Assembly (NCBI GenBank): GCA_949825045.1
Contig: OX463810.1
Span: 37,520,201-37,584,200, forward strand
Source: Argyresthia goedartella
Taxonomy: Eukaryota; Arthropoda; Insecta; Lepidoptera; Argyresthiidae
DNA: 64,000 bases
Direction of reading: 5' to 3'
A program made the translations under genes and the position numbers. Positions 56,601 through 64,000 of the stretch are shown in pieces (the first letter of the stretch is position 1; the number at the start of each line of letters is the position of its first letter). The notes under the pieces were generated by a model, which made no database searches, was not told the DNA's origin, and saw nothing but the letters and a program-made list of their open reading frames with translations.

Positions 56601-58752
56601 TAATGTTATAGACTTATGAAGAGACTTTAAGGTCGCACTGGACAAGGTGCCTGCAACGTCTAAATCATTTAAAGTAGTCATCAATGCTGAGAGGAAGCCA
56701 CTGGACAGTCACAGGGCTCGTTTTAATGCACCAACATTAAAATATGAGGTGGCTTTAGTAATGGCTGGTCATCAATTTGAGAAACGAGACGTTATTCTTG
56801 AAAGCCACGATAACTCCTTACAGCGCATTAGTGAGCTCCACCGTTCATACGACGCCCTGCAGTATCCGCTTTTGTTTTGCCGTGGTGAAGATGGGTACTC
56901 TATTTCTGTACTTCAGATGATCGTGAGACGAATTTAAAACTTAAAAAGACAGCTCCGCTGCAAATTTCTATTCTTTTCGTATTATGTTAAGACCGGGAGA
57001 AGACAATCACCTGGTGTATTTTCGTTCTCTTTTTAGTCAGTTTTTGGTTGGCATGTACAGTCAGCATCAGATATATGTGAGCAGGTTAGCTACTCAAAAA
57101 GATCTACACATCTTAACAAATCAAAAATATCGAAACAGCAAAGTGTCAAAATTATGTCAACATCCAAGTTAACTCTGAGGGTGTTGACATAATTTTGTCA
57201 CTTAGGCTGTATCGATATTTCAGATAGCTCACATATATCTGATGCTGACTGTACGCCAAAATTGACGGAAAGCTTGAACTATATTAGGAACAACCAGGCG
57301 CAGCTGAGGGCTGACAGTTATATACACTTGCGGGATGCCATTGATGCCACAATTAAAATGAATTATTTGAACTTGGTTACGTATATGGAGTATGAAAGTA
57401 CTTTGTAAGTACATTCTGAGAACTCAAACTGAATCGACAAAAACATTTAATTATTGAAACTGCTCAAAAAATTTCACGAAAATCGGTTGAGAAATACGAC
57501 TTGTAGAGGAGAACAGCCGGTAACACGGACATACGAAAGCATTTTTGCCCAAGCTGAAACGGAGACGCTTCGTCGCGCTATGAGCTCGCTCGGTCAATTA
57601 ATAGTGTTACGCCGGTAGGTTAGGTCAAAAACTTTGAACGTCAATTTCAGTGCTTTAGAGGCGTTTACAGCGGGCTGAAAAGTCATTTCAGGCCGTTTCA
57701 GAAGTTACTCTATCACATATGTAAAGATCGAATTTTCACCCAAGTTGCCGTCGTTTTCAGGCGCCTGAAACATGTTTTCAGTCCGTTTCAGGGCACCCTC
57801 TATCAGATGACGCCATAACCTGAAAACCCGTTTTCAGGCGTTTTCAGGACCCCTTATGGGCCTCTGAAGCACAAATCGTTATATGGCGAAATATCCGGTA
57901 GGAGTGACAGAGATAGCCCTACTAGAAAGAGATAGCTATACTCGGAACATTCGAGAAGTGTGTGACAGAGATAGGGCTACTAGCAAGAGATAGCTATACT
58001 CGGAACATTCGAGAAGGGAGTGACAGCGAGTGCACCATTAGAGAGAGACATATATGGTCTCGAATGTTCTCGGCCCCCACGCTGGTCCTTACTAGAATAT
58101 TCGCGATATGTGTGGACAATGTGTCCAGAGCGGCTCCTCGAGATATAAAAGGCGCCGACAGCCGGCGCGAGTGCACCATTAGAGAGACATGACAGAGAGT
58201 GCACCATTAGAGAGAGACATATATGGTCTCGAATGTTCTCGGCCCCCACGCTGGTCCTTACTAGAATATTCGCGATATGTGTGGACAATGTGTCCAGAGC
58301 GGCTCCTCGAGATATAAAAGGCGCCGACGGCCGGCGCGAGTTAGTTTCATTTTAACTGCGATCGAGTGCTAGTACAAGGATAATCGGAGAGAAAGACTCT
58401 TCGTGTGAATAGTGAGTGCATAATTAGTGAAATAGTGTGTGTGTTTTAATTAGTGGATTTTAAGTACAGTTCGTGTGAATTGTAAGTGCGTAATTTGGGT
58501 AATAAAGTGAGTGTTTTATTTAGTGGATTAATTCGGGCTTTTCTATCAAATACGAACCCCACGCTCGTAACAATATGAACCCAGCTTACCTCGGGCAGTC
58601 TGTCCAAATCGCCGGTCTCTAGTTCGGCGGTGACGTTGTTGTACATCTCCCATAGCCAGCTCGCGTTCAGTCGGAACGCGTGGACTGAAGCGATTCCGAT
58701 GAACAATTTATGCTGTTGCGTCAGGTAGTCCAGGATCTGTGGCTCGGGTTCA
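44615..58752 (-). CDS. Peroxisomal acyl-CoA oxidase, 3' part (seven exons; 5' end outside window)
   Basis: Exons in transcript order: 58752-58590, 54480-54290, 53951-53805, 51052-50947, 48354-48202, 45415-45299, 44758-44615; phases close at every junction and give about 340 C-terminal residues of a protein normally near 660-700. The enzyme oxidises acyl-CoA to trans-2-enoyl-CoA with FAD, passing electrons to oxygen, the first step of peroxisomal beta-oxidation. Family marks: CRLACGGHGYMLSSNFPQTY and YEGENTVLLLQTAR (the FAD-binding and catalytic Glu region) in exon 54480-54290, YLVKAFQQAAAGATLTPTVA, EDAWNMTSVQLASAAEAHCR across a junction, RPNAVGLVDSFDIRDE, and SYDGRVYERLMAEALKSPLN. The protein ends GKL, a PTS1-like tripeptide with Gly where Ser or Ala is usual. 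Missing N-terminal exons must lie beyond 64000, after an intron of at least 5.2 kb. Which ACOX paralogue this is was not settled. Confidence 0.9.
45416..47520. other. Acyl-CoA oxidase intron with repeats
   Basis: Positions 45650-45750 are the inverted partner of 12635-12725. A two-copy repeat of about 117-bp spacing lies at 46497-46555 and 46613-46672 (shared AGCAACCTTATCACCTTAA). A GC-richer island covers about 46680-46900 (open in several frames, no recognised protein). No exon was recognised. Confidence 0.45.
47521..48354 (-). repeat. Fivefold tandem copy of part of an acyl-CoA oxidase exon
   Basis: Five units with landmarks (GCACTGCAGC) at 47541, 47710, 47880, 48050 and 48220, so the period is 169-170 bp. 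Each unit holds about 134 bp of exon (HILSIYS to VGDLLR), its splice donor (CGG then GTACCT) and about 36 bp of spacer. Only the unit at 48202-48354 has the true acceptor (CCCAACAG) and the 5' codons AHCRA. Unit 1 at the far end has GTCCTT at the donor place. All units keep an open frame, but the period is not a multiple of three. Confidence 0.92.
48405..48758. mobile_element. MITE with about 36-bp terminal inverted repeats
   Basis: The left arm GTAAGATAGTCAAAACCGTT is matched on the other strand by GTAAGATTGTCAAAACCATT, extending through AGTTTATAA and CTAACG. The interior has further palindromic words (GCGTTAGTTTATAATC) and a GC hairpin, GGGGGCGGGCGCAGCGAAGC then CCCC, between GAAGACC and GGTCTTC. 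The target duplication was not resolved. Confidence 0.75.
48975..49121. repeat. Foldback MITE, copy 2
   Basis: Reverse-oriented copy of 3706-3870: GCATTAATACTCGAGAGTGG and CACTCGAGAGTTTTAATGCC around GAAACGAGCCGAAGGCGAGT. Confidence 0.7.
49440..49960 (+). mobile_element. LINE 5' leader fragment
   Basis: AACGCGTCCCCAGGTGGCGG and CTCCCGCGGACCA match the 5' leader at about 40530-40645. The coding part that follows is too broken to read. Confidence 0.45.
50230..50530 (-). pseudogene. LINE reverse-transcriptase C-terminal remnant
   Basis: On the minus strand the words VTIPIIISTTGIIPKALYN and VVILNTCRIVRKFL match a C-terminal block common in non-LTR ORF2 proteins. It is short and interrupted. Confidence 0.5.
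50582..50891. mobile_element. Lepidopteran MITE, AACCGACTTCAA ends
   Basis: The left end TTTTCAACCGACTTCAAATA with GGAGGAGATTCTCAATTC and the right end TACTTGAAGTCGGTTTTT form the inverted repeats of a MITE family I recognise as common in Lepidoptera. Confidence 0.65.
51053..52344. other. Acyl-CoA oxidase intron, no clear feature
   Basis: Positions 51601-51915 are GC-richer and open on both strands, possibly a repeat, but no family is recognised. CCCCTTATCGACACTC at about 52172 echoes the hairpin word at 13424. Confidence 0.35.
52345..52620 (-). mobile_element. Complete tRNA-derived SINE
   Basis: On the minus strand: an A box in ATGGCCGAGTCGGCAGTG, a B box GGGTTCGAGTCCC about 50 bases later, a body with GGGCAAATATTTGTTTGATG and ATCCTAGTTTGGGGC, and a (TTA)n tail at about 52350-52377. 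The layout is the classic SINE order and the element looks full length. The tRNA-like head suggests a Leu/Ser-type ancestor but is not a working tRNA. Confidence 0.85.
53040..53275 (-). repeat. Dispersed repeat fragment
   Basis: Minus-strand GGCTATCTCCCCTGTCATGA resembles ends seen at 27140 and 55640 (GGCTAGCCCCCTGTCATG). Weakly supported. Confidence 0.35.
53750..53785 (-). repeat. Partial duplicate of an acyl-CoA oxidase exon start
   Basis: The 36 bases match 53924-53959 (the acceptor side of exon 53951-53805) with six differences, offset by 174 bases. The copy keeps an AG at the acceptor place but codes YVVRAS in place of YLVKAF, and the rest of the exon is not copied. Confidence 0.7.
55100..55862. 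repeat. Long inverted repeat built from the Helitron start region
   Basis: GCGTGTAGAAAAATATGG, GGCAAAAAGAAACAGAAGAA, ATGTAAGTTAAATCAAGCAT and GGGCTAGCCCCCTGTCA occur on the plus strand in the right arm and on the minus strand in the left arm. Both arms encode SGKKKQKKLKRVEKY, the likely start of the Helitron protein. The right arm lacks about 80 bases present in the left. Confidence 0.75.
55800..57414 (+). pseudogene. Helitron Rep/helicase N-terminal part, broken
   Basis: In order: a Lys-rich start, RRKKRRASCTDATRKQQLKN (about 55984-56043), a tandem motif AVARYQRAHPEVHR-like repeated three times (56090-56215), words like YIPEHDRFMNGIRK and FLQIYF (56300-56510), and the clear Helitron-like N domain at 56647-56935 (FEKRDVILESHDNSLQRISE, RSYDALQYPLLF). 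After a MITE, IHLRDAIDATIKMNYLN ends the readable part. Stops and frame changes occur throughout, and the Rep and helicase cores are not in the window. Confidence 0.8.
57058..57251. mobile_element. 194-bp palindromic MITE inserted in the Helitron
   Basis: The ends CAGTCAGCATCAGATATATG and the complement CATATATCTGATGCTGACTG are exact inverted repeats of at least 25 bp. A second inverted pair (GTGTCAAAATTATGTCAACA and TGTTGACATAATTTTGTCAC) lies inside. TA flanks both ends (57056-57057 and 57252-57253). Removing the element and one TA rejoins the Helitron frame as GMYAKIDGKLE. Confidence 0.9.
57605..58572 (+). mobile_element. Solo LTR of an LTR retrotransposon
   Basis: 968 bp bounded by TGTTACG and CGTAACA. 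It has two TATA boxes (ATATAAAAG at 58143 and 58312), duplicated with the 169-bp block around them (GCACCATTAGAG at 58032 and 58201), and AATAAA at 58501. No coding region or second LTR is adjacent, so it is a solo LTR. Flanking 4-mers ATAG and ATAT differ by one base, so a target duplication is doubtful. It ends 17 bases from the splice donor of the acyl-CoA oxidase exon at 58590 and is transcribed against that gene. The family is not assigned. Confidence 0.75.
57904..58340 (+). promoter_or_regulatory. Nested tandem repeats and paired TATA boxes in the LTR
   Basis: A unit of about 55 bp (GTGACAGAGATAG to CGGAACATTCGAGAAG) occurs twice from 57904. Then a 169-bp unit carrying GTCTCGAATGTTCTCGGCCC, CGCGATATGTGTGGACAATG and GAGATATAAAAGGCGCCGAC occurs twice, with a third scrap (GAGTGCACCATTAGAGAGAC) between. 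Each large unit has its own core promoter. Confidence 0.75.
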
Positions 58753-58767
58753 CTGAAAGAAGAGCAA

Positions 58768-59318
58768 CATAGAATAGAATAGAATAGAAATCGTTTATTT
58801 TGCCTTAAAAACATAGAAATACAGTTACATGGTCTAGTAGTATATAAGGGCAAAAAAGGGACGGTCTCAGCGTTTGCTGTGAGTAGTACAAACATGTTCT
58901 AGCTCACAGCGCTGGTTTTCAGACCGTACCTGGAAAAGAGAAGAGAGAAAAAAAAGAAATATAACAGTAATAACGAAAAAAGTAACAAAACAAAACAATA
59001 AAATTATTAATAATGACACAGTAGGTATTGATCTCTTTGGTTTTCCGCCCGGTGCAGTCCCAGTGCTGACCATACACTAATGAGGCAATCAATCCATCAA
59101 TCAGACGTTCCTTGTATTGGATCACATAATAATTATTAATTATTACAGGTCAGCAAACAAACAGACGTTTAGAAAAAATAAAAATAAAAAACAGTTTATG
59201 AGATCACTAAACACTACCTATAATATTGTGCTGAGTCGATAATTTAATTTTCAAGAAGCAGCTTACGCAGTTTTTGTTTAAAAGTGAGCACCGACAATTT
59301 ATCATGCATTAAAATCTC
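58768..59318 (-). mobile_element. 5'-truncated LINE 3' end
   Basis: On the minus strand, a short ORF tail (MHDKLSVLTFKQKLRKLLLE then stop), a long 3' UTR, and the end GCAAAATAAACGATTTCTAT with a tandem TTCTA tail (58768-58790). It lies in the large acyl-CoA oxidase intron, in the same orientation as the gene. Confidence 0.7.
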
Positions 59319-59321
59319 CAT

Positions 59322-60790
59322 AAGTCAAAGTCAAAGTCAAAGCACAGTTTATTATTGTAGATATTTACATATACTTAGCAAACGTCATTTTTTGCCTCTT
59401 CTCTACATTGGACCACTGTGGGAGAAGAAACTCCCACATATTGATTTTTAGATCTCTTTTAAAAATAGGTTGTGCTTAACTAATACAAATATGAAAAATT
59501 TAATTGTTATGATTAATAAGCAGGAATCAATAATTACAAAATTCTTAACAGCAAGGTCTGTGTTGAGCCAGATTAACCCCATACAGTCCCGTCATTTAAG
59601 TAATCGTGAACATTGTAATATCCCTTTTTCAACAAAGTCGCTTTAACATGCTTTTTAAATTGCTCAAATGCAATTTCAAAATCTCCAGAGGTATCTTATT
59701 GTAGTAGAGAATGCACTGACCCTTGAAAGAATTGCTAACCATCGCGAGTCTAAATCGGGTTGCACATAGTCTGTGATTATTTCTTAGGTTAACATTACAG
59801 CTATCGCTAAATTTGGAAGACGTTGTAAGGTTCTTGCGTACATACATTAAATTTTCGAAAATAAATTGACTAGCTACTGTTAGTATATCAATTTCTTTAA
59901 AAAGCTCTCTTAAGGAGTCTGTTCGTTTTAAATTATAAATTGCTCGAATAGCTCTTTTCTGTAAAATAAAATAGTTTGAATATCCGCTGCTTTCCCCACA
60001 ACAAGATACCATAGGACATCACACTATGAAAGTAACTAAAATATACTAGCCTAGATGTAGCCAAATCCGTGCTTTGTCTGATGTTCCTAACAGCGTAAGC
60101 CGCAGAACTTAATTTACCAGCCAATTTATCTATGTGGGGTCCCCACTGCAATTCGCTATCAATGGTTATTCCAAGAAACTTCGTATCATTTACTAATTCT
60201 AACGTGCTGTTGTCTAACACTAAACTGGTCTCAACTTGCCTGATATTTGGAAGTGAGAATTTGATACACTTGGTTTTACCAGCGTTTAACAATAAATTAT
60301 TAACTGTGAACCAATTCAAGGTTAAAGACGATACACCATTAACATCATCAAAATCTCCTTTTTGTCCTTCAATTTTGAAGACCATTGAAGTATCATCAGC
60401 AAACAACACTATGTCAGTTAATTTCTCCACCATGAAAGGAAGATCGTGAATATATACCAGGAATAAGAAAGGGCCTAATATGGAACCTTGTGGAATGCCA
60501 ATTTTAACACCCGATACATCAGATTTAACGCCTTTAACTTCCGCTTTTTGAATTCTATTGCTTAGGTATGATCTTAGTAGATCCAACGCTTTATTTCTAA
60601 CTCCGTAATGATTTAATTTTATTAATAGCCTATTATGATCAACACAATCAAACGCCTTCGACAGGTCGCAAAAAACTCCGATAGCATCCTGTGCGGCTTC
60701 CCATGCAGAATAAATATGAGATATAAGGGTAATACCTGCATCCGTAGTCGATTTACCCCTAGTGAAACTATACATACATATACGATACAA
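59322..60790 (-). pseudogene. Jockey-type LINE ORF2, 5'-truncated and frameshifted
   Basis: Readable reverse transcriptase: FTRGKSTTDAGITLISHIY, FCDLSKAFDCVDHN, GIPQGSILGPFLFLVYIHDL and FADDTSMVF, then LGITIDSELQWGPHIDKL. A frameshift at about 59990 separates it from the C-terminal part (RAIRAIYNLKRTDSLRELFK, NLRNNHRLCATRFRLAMVSN, to 59629). The 3' end carries a (TTTGAC)n tail at 59322-59343. The coding part begins abruptly in the fingers region. It is the same family as 25484-26219. Confidence 0.85.
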
Positions 60791-60817
60791 AACAAACCGA
60801 CCCCACTTATAGGTCAT

Positions 60818-61619
60818 TTCTCTGATTGTATATTTTTTTAATAATGTATTTTGAAAATATAGGCCATTTTAAGAAAGTAATTTAATTGTTTTATTTATTG
60901 CGTCTATTTAAAAAAACAATGCTAAAGTTTTACACGCCAAAATTAAACGTGAAGTCACTAGAGACGTAATGGGATAAATTTCTTTGCCTACCACAAAAAA
61001 GTGGCAGTCATGTCAACCACAGAGTGCCAAGTATATGAGTGAAGTCAACTGTCAAACAAAAATCACGTCATTCACGTTAGTCCTAACCTAACTGAAATGA
61101 AATTATTGTGATATGATTTAAAAAAATCTAATTGTTTATCATAATGGTAAGCAATTAGTGTTTCGTCCCGTCATGTTCAAACAGCAGTGATAACACGGAT
61201 TTGTTATTCGTACCAATTCTAGAACGTCTGCGAGAAGAATGGTGTTGTCAAGTGAAAGAATATTTCAAGAATTATCCGCAGTGTTGTTTGGGCTACTTGG
61301 ATCAAATTGCAATGATTGCTTGTGGGCTAATAAATTTGCAGGGTGATATAATAAATATACTCTAAAGTAAGAATATGTATGGTTTTACTAATACAAAACA
61401 TTTACTGGAAATATGATACACAAAATTGAAGTTTTGCCGCTGACCATAGCTGACTCAGCATTGATACTAACAGATGTACCACCGGCAGAACCACGGGTAG
61501 ATAGATAGATGATAAGGAGGGACGCCCGCTGAACATGGGCGGGTGATTGGTCTTCTATTGTGACTATTTCACCCAATTCCCAGTGTTTGAGCATCAGTTA
61601 CTTCACCCTTCCGAGGCGA
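60818..61619. other. Acyl-CoA oxidase intron, no feature seen
   Basis: AT-rich sequence with no exon, gene or recognised repeat. Confidence 0.3.
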
Positions 61620-62080
61620 GCCGACTTCCCTCCCCAAATCTACTTGCGCTTGAGTTCTTGAGTTATAGGCAGTCTGGGTTCTGGCCTAATAAATCTCTGG
61701 TCTGCACCGAATCTTGCCAGCTCGTCTGCCTTTTCATTTTCATGTATCCCTTCGTGTCCGGAGACCCATGCAATAATTACTTCCGAAACAATTTACAAAG
61801 AGTAGGGTTGCCTTGCATTCTTCGACTAGGGCAGATTTATACATTGGTTGTCTTAGCGCCTTTAAGGTTGCTTGACTACAGCCTTATTTTCAGTGTCTGA
61901 TGTTTCCTTTAGGGCAGCAGCACATTCCATTATAGCGAAGATTTCCGCTTGGAACACGCTGGCGTTTAGCTTCAACGCAATTGATTTGTCTTGTCCGTTA
62001 CTATTCAAGATACATTAACCAGCTCCTGCTAGTTTTGTGCTCTCTCTTCTTGAACCACCCGTGAAGCAAGTGATCGCCGG
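61620..62080 (-). pseudogene. RNase H domain remnant of a retrotransposon
   Basis: On the minus strand across frames: ITCFTGGSRRE (FTDGS with Asp to Gly), FQAEIFAIMECAAALKE, VIIAWVSGHEGIHENEKADE and LARFGADQRF, which is the order of an R1/I-type or Pao-type RNase H. The first catalytic Asp is lost and at least three frame changes are present. Confidence 0.6.
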
Positions 62081-64000
62081 TCTTTTTCTATTACCAAATT
62101 TTCTCTTGTTCCTATATGGATTCGATATTTTTCATCAAATAGTATCTTTCTTTAACAGGTCATTATTACCACGGGTATACCTTATGCACAGATATCGAGA
62201 GATAGGTTGAGGGGCGTGGCACGTGCGAACAAATGTAGCTCCGACAGGTTAGACATTAAAAATTCTCGGTAGTCACCGGGAGACCGCAGTGACGAATTCA
62301 ATTCCGTTGTTTTTCGAAAATGCCGATCTGTGCAATACTCACGTGCAAAAATAGAAGCGAGATTGTGAACTCCAAGAAAGCCGGTGTCACATATCACTTG
62401 TTAGTCTCATTCCAACTATTATTTCTTCTTAAAACACAAGAAATAAACATTATTACGAAAATAAATCATTCGCGGAAAATTCGTCACGAATTGACATTGT
62501 TCTCGCTAAGTTTACTATACATTGCTTGTTTTGTATCTAAATTTCACTACTTATTGCCAAGCTAACACGCAATGAATATTTCACACTTATCTAAGTACGA
62601 AAGCAAAGATGCATCGTGATACGGAGGCGAACTGTTACACGCACACAGAGACGACATAAAGTGATGGGGATAGTGATAGGAGAATTATGTTTTTGAATCG
62701 ATAGATTTTATCATTCCGCAATTACTAATATAGTTAATGTAATAATATAGTTATTTTATTGCTCATAATACGTAAGTTTATTGTTAGTTATTCCAATGTT
62801 TGCCAAACAGGCAGTTTAGATTTTAAGTTTCTTTAAAACCTCGCCCGACGAAGGATAATGGTGTGTTATAAGTATTGATCGGAAATTCCGATGCTTTCAG
62901 TCAGGTCCGAAGAGTTCACAGTTATTCTACCTTCAGAAACCTCTTTGCCTCTCTTTCTAGCTGTAAGGATTCTGTTGAAAAAAAGAAGAGAGGCAAAGGG
63001 GTCTCGTATGTCGTATGTTCGATTCCAAATCGATATTCGATCGATGGTTTCTGAACGGCCATTTTGAATTTGACGTTAGCTGCCAACCTAGCAGTTTTTT
63101 GACAACTGACAGACGAAAGCCCTCGCAATGTAAACGCGTTTTGGTAAGGGTATTGAAATTAAATCGCAGGCCATCTGGAATGTATTCGGGTTTCCCTCAG
63201 GATTGTTAATATAGCTGAGTGTGTTATTGTTTCTCGAACCAGATAAAGTTCGCATTTTCGTGCCCGATTGTTTTTACCACGTAACATAACCTGTGTTGGA
63301 ACACTGTGCTCATTGAAGCTGGCCCGCCAGTCATACCTGGTTGGCTGAAGAACCTGTCTACCAAGAAGAGCCTAGGGTGCACCCGGGCCTTGCAGAGAGA
63401 CAGGAGGTTGACGGGACCGAAGCACAGACCAGGTTAGATCGACCCTAATTAACTTCAGCTCGGTGAACCGCCGACGTTCACACTTCTTGGCAACTGATCG
63501 TTACGCTACCTCGTAGCTGATGGGCCCCTACGAGGTCATTAGGTGCTGAGAAGCCTGAACACTTTGGTTGCTAGAGCGTGGCTTCCTGAGATTTGCAGCC
63601 GTCAAGGGCTCCAGGAAGGCACGATTTGGGACTATCAATCTGTAGGTATAGGCGGTTATTAGGTAACTTGGTTGTTGTTCCTATATCCACATAGATTGGT
63701 AGTATTGTAAGCTATAGGTCTATTGCTGGTAGTAGATAGACAGATATTGAATTGAAAATTGCATTGAAGTACCAGTTAGTCAATCTATTAGTGGTCTAGT
63801 AATGCTATTGAATGAATGTTTTGGTTAACATAGGTAGTTACATCTATTGATAGCAGGCTATTACATTGTTTTCAGTTTATAGCAATTTATAACTTGAACT
63901 AATATTGACTATCTGTGTGTGTTATAATGATAAAGGGAAACTAAATTGTATTTACAGAATTTATATAGATATAAAACTCGGTTCCTATTGTTTAAGGAAA
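62081..64000. other. Right-hand end, no feature supported
   Basis: No exon of the acyl-CoA oxidase gene and no other gene was recognised. Positions 63290-63640 are GC-richer and could be a piece of an unrecognised retroelement. Confidence 0.3.

Larger units (their letters stand above)
54740..57600. mobile_element. Helitron remains, rearranged
   Basis: Begins with TCTGTATATATAATAAGAGA and a stretch (CCTAGAAAGCTGAAATTTTG) typical of lepidopteran Helitron ends. It contains a long inverted repeat (about 55100-55462 against 55630-55862) and then the Rep-N-terminal coding remains. TTTTGCCCAAGCTGAAACGG at about 57550 is near the other end. Boundaries are approximate. Confidence 0.65.

Noticed and set aside
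57930..58330. Open frames over the LTR repeats
   Set aside because: They mirror the tandem units of the LTR promoter region and show no protein family.
60132..60449. Plus-strand 105-residue frame
   Set aside because: It is antisense to the readable LINE reverse transcriptase at 59322-60790.

Overview
The window looks like nuclear DNA of a moth or butterfly. It is AT-rich, has few and intron-rich genes, and carries transposon families that I recognise as typical of Lepidoptera: tRNA-derived SINEs, the CAAGTGCGAGTCGGACTCGC repeat, the AACCGACTTCAA-ended MITE, Helitrons, and Jockey/CR1- and R1/LOA-type LINEs. The species assignment is inference. Five host genes can be supported. (1) An intronless N-acetylgalactosamine kinase (GALK2-like), 1603-3081, minus. 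(2) A six-exon ZAD-C2H2 zinc-finger gene, 13196-16353, plus. (3) A seven-exon ZAD-C2H2 gene, 26715-33860, minus, tail-to-tail with the first and split by an intron at the same point of its ZAD domain. (4) A three-exon Myb/SANT-like DNA-binding gene, 35203-37892, minus. (5) The last seven exons of an acyl-CoA oxidase gene, 44615-58752, minus, whose 5' part lies beyond the right edge. For the multi-exon genes the exon ends were chosen from GT/AG sites, and the reading phase closes exactly across every junction. Layout: 1-6 kb holds GALK2, a SINE, a foldback repeat and a dead pogo/Tigger transposase. 6.0-12.0 kb is a full-length two-ORF LINE flanked by a perfect 13-bp target duplication. 12.4-13.0 kb holds GC-rich palindromic repeats. 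13.2-16.4 kb is the first zinc-finger gene, with hairpins and a minisatellite in its introns. 17-26.2 kb is a transposon block: a PHD-finger ORF1 LINE with an intact ORF2, a transposase relic, and nested palindromes around a second LINE piece. 26.7-33.9 kb is the second zinc-finger gene. 35.2-37.9 kb is the Myb/SANT gene, whose first intron carries a mariner-like element with arms of about 420 bp. 38-44 kb is a repeat belt: a hAT-type MITE with an 8-bp duplication, a Harbinger-like relic, a 3'-truncated LINE and a 46-bp satellite. 44.6-58.8 kb is the acyl-CoA oxidase gene, whose introns hold a fivefold tandem copy of part of one exon, several MITEs and SINEs, a Helitron, and a solo LTR 17 bp from a splice donor. 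58.8-62.1 kb holds minus-strand LINE remains, and nothing recognisable follows to 64 kb. The genes do not form a pathway. GALK2 (sugar phosphorylation) and acyl-CoA oxidase (peroxisomal beta-oxidation) are metabolic, and the ZAD-C2H2 and Myb/SANT genes are DNA-binding. The strongest unusual signals are the amplified acyl-CoA oxidase exon, the apparently intact LOA-like element with its exact target duplication, and the transposon insertions whose empty sites can be read directly.
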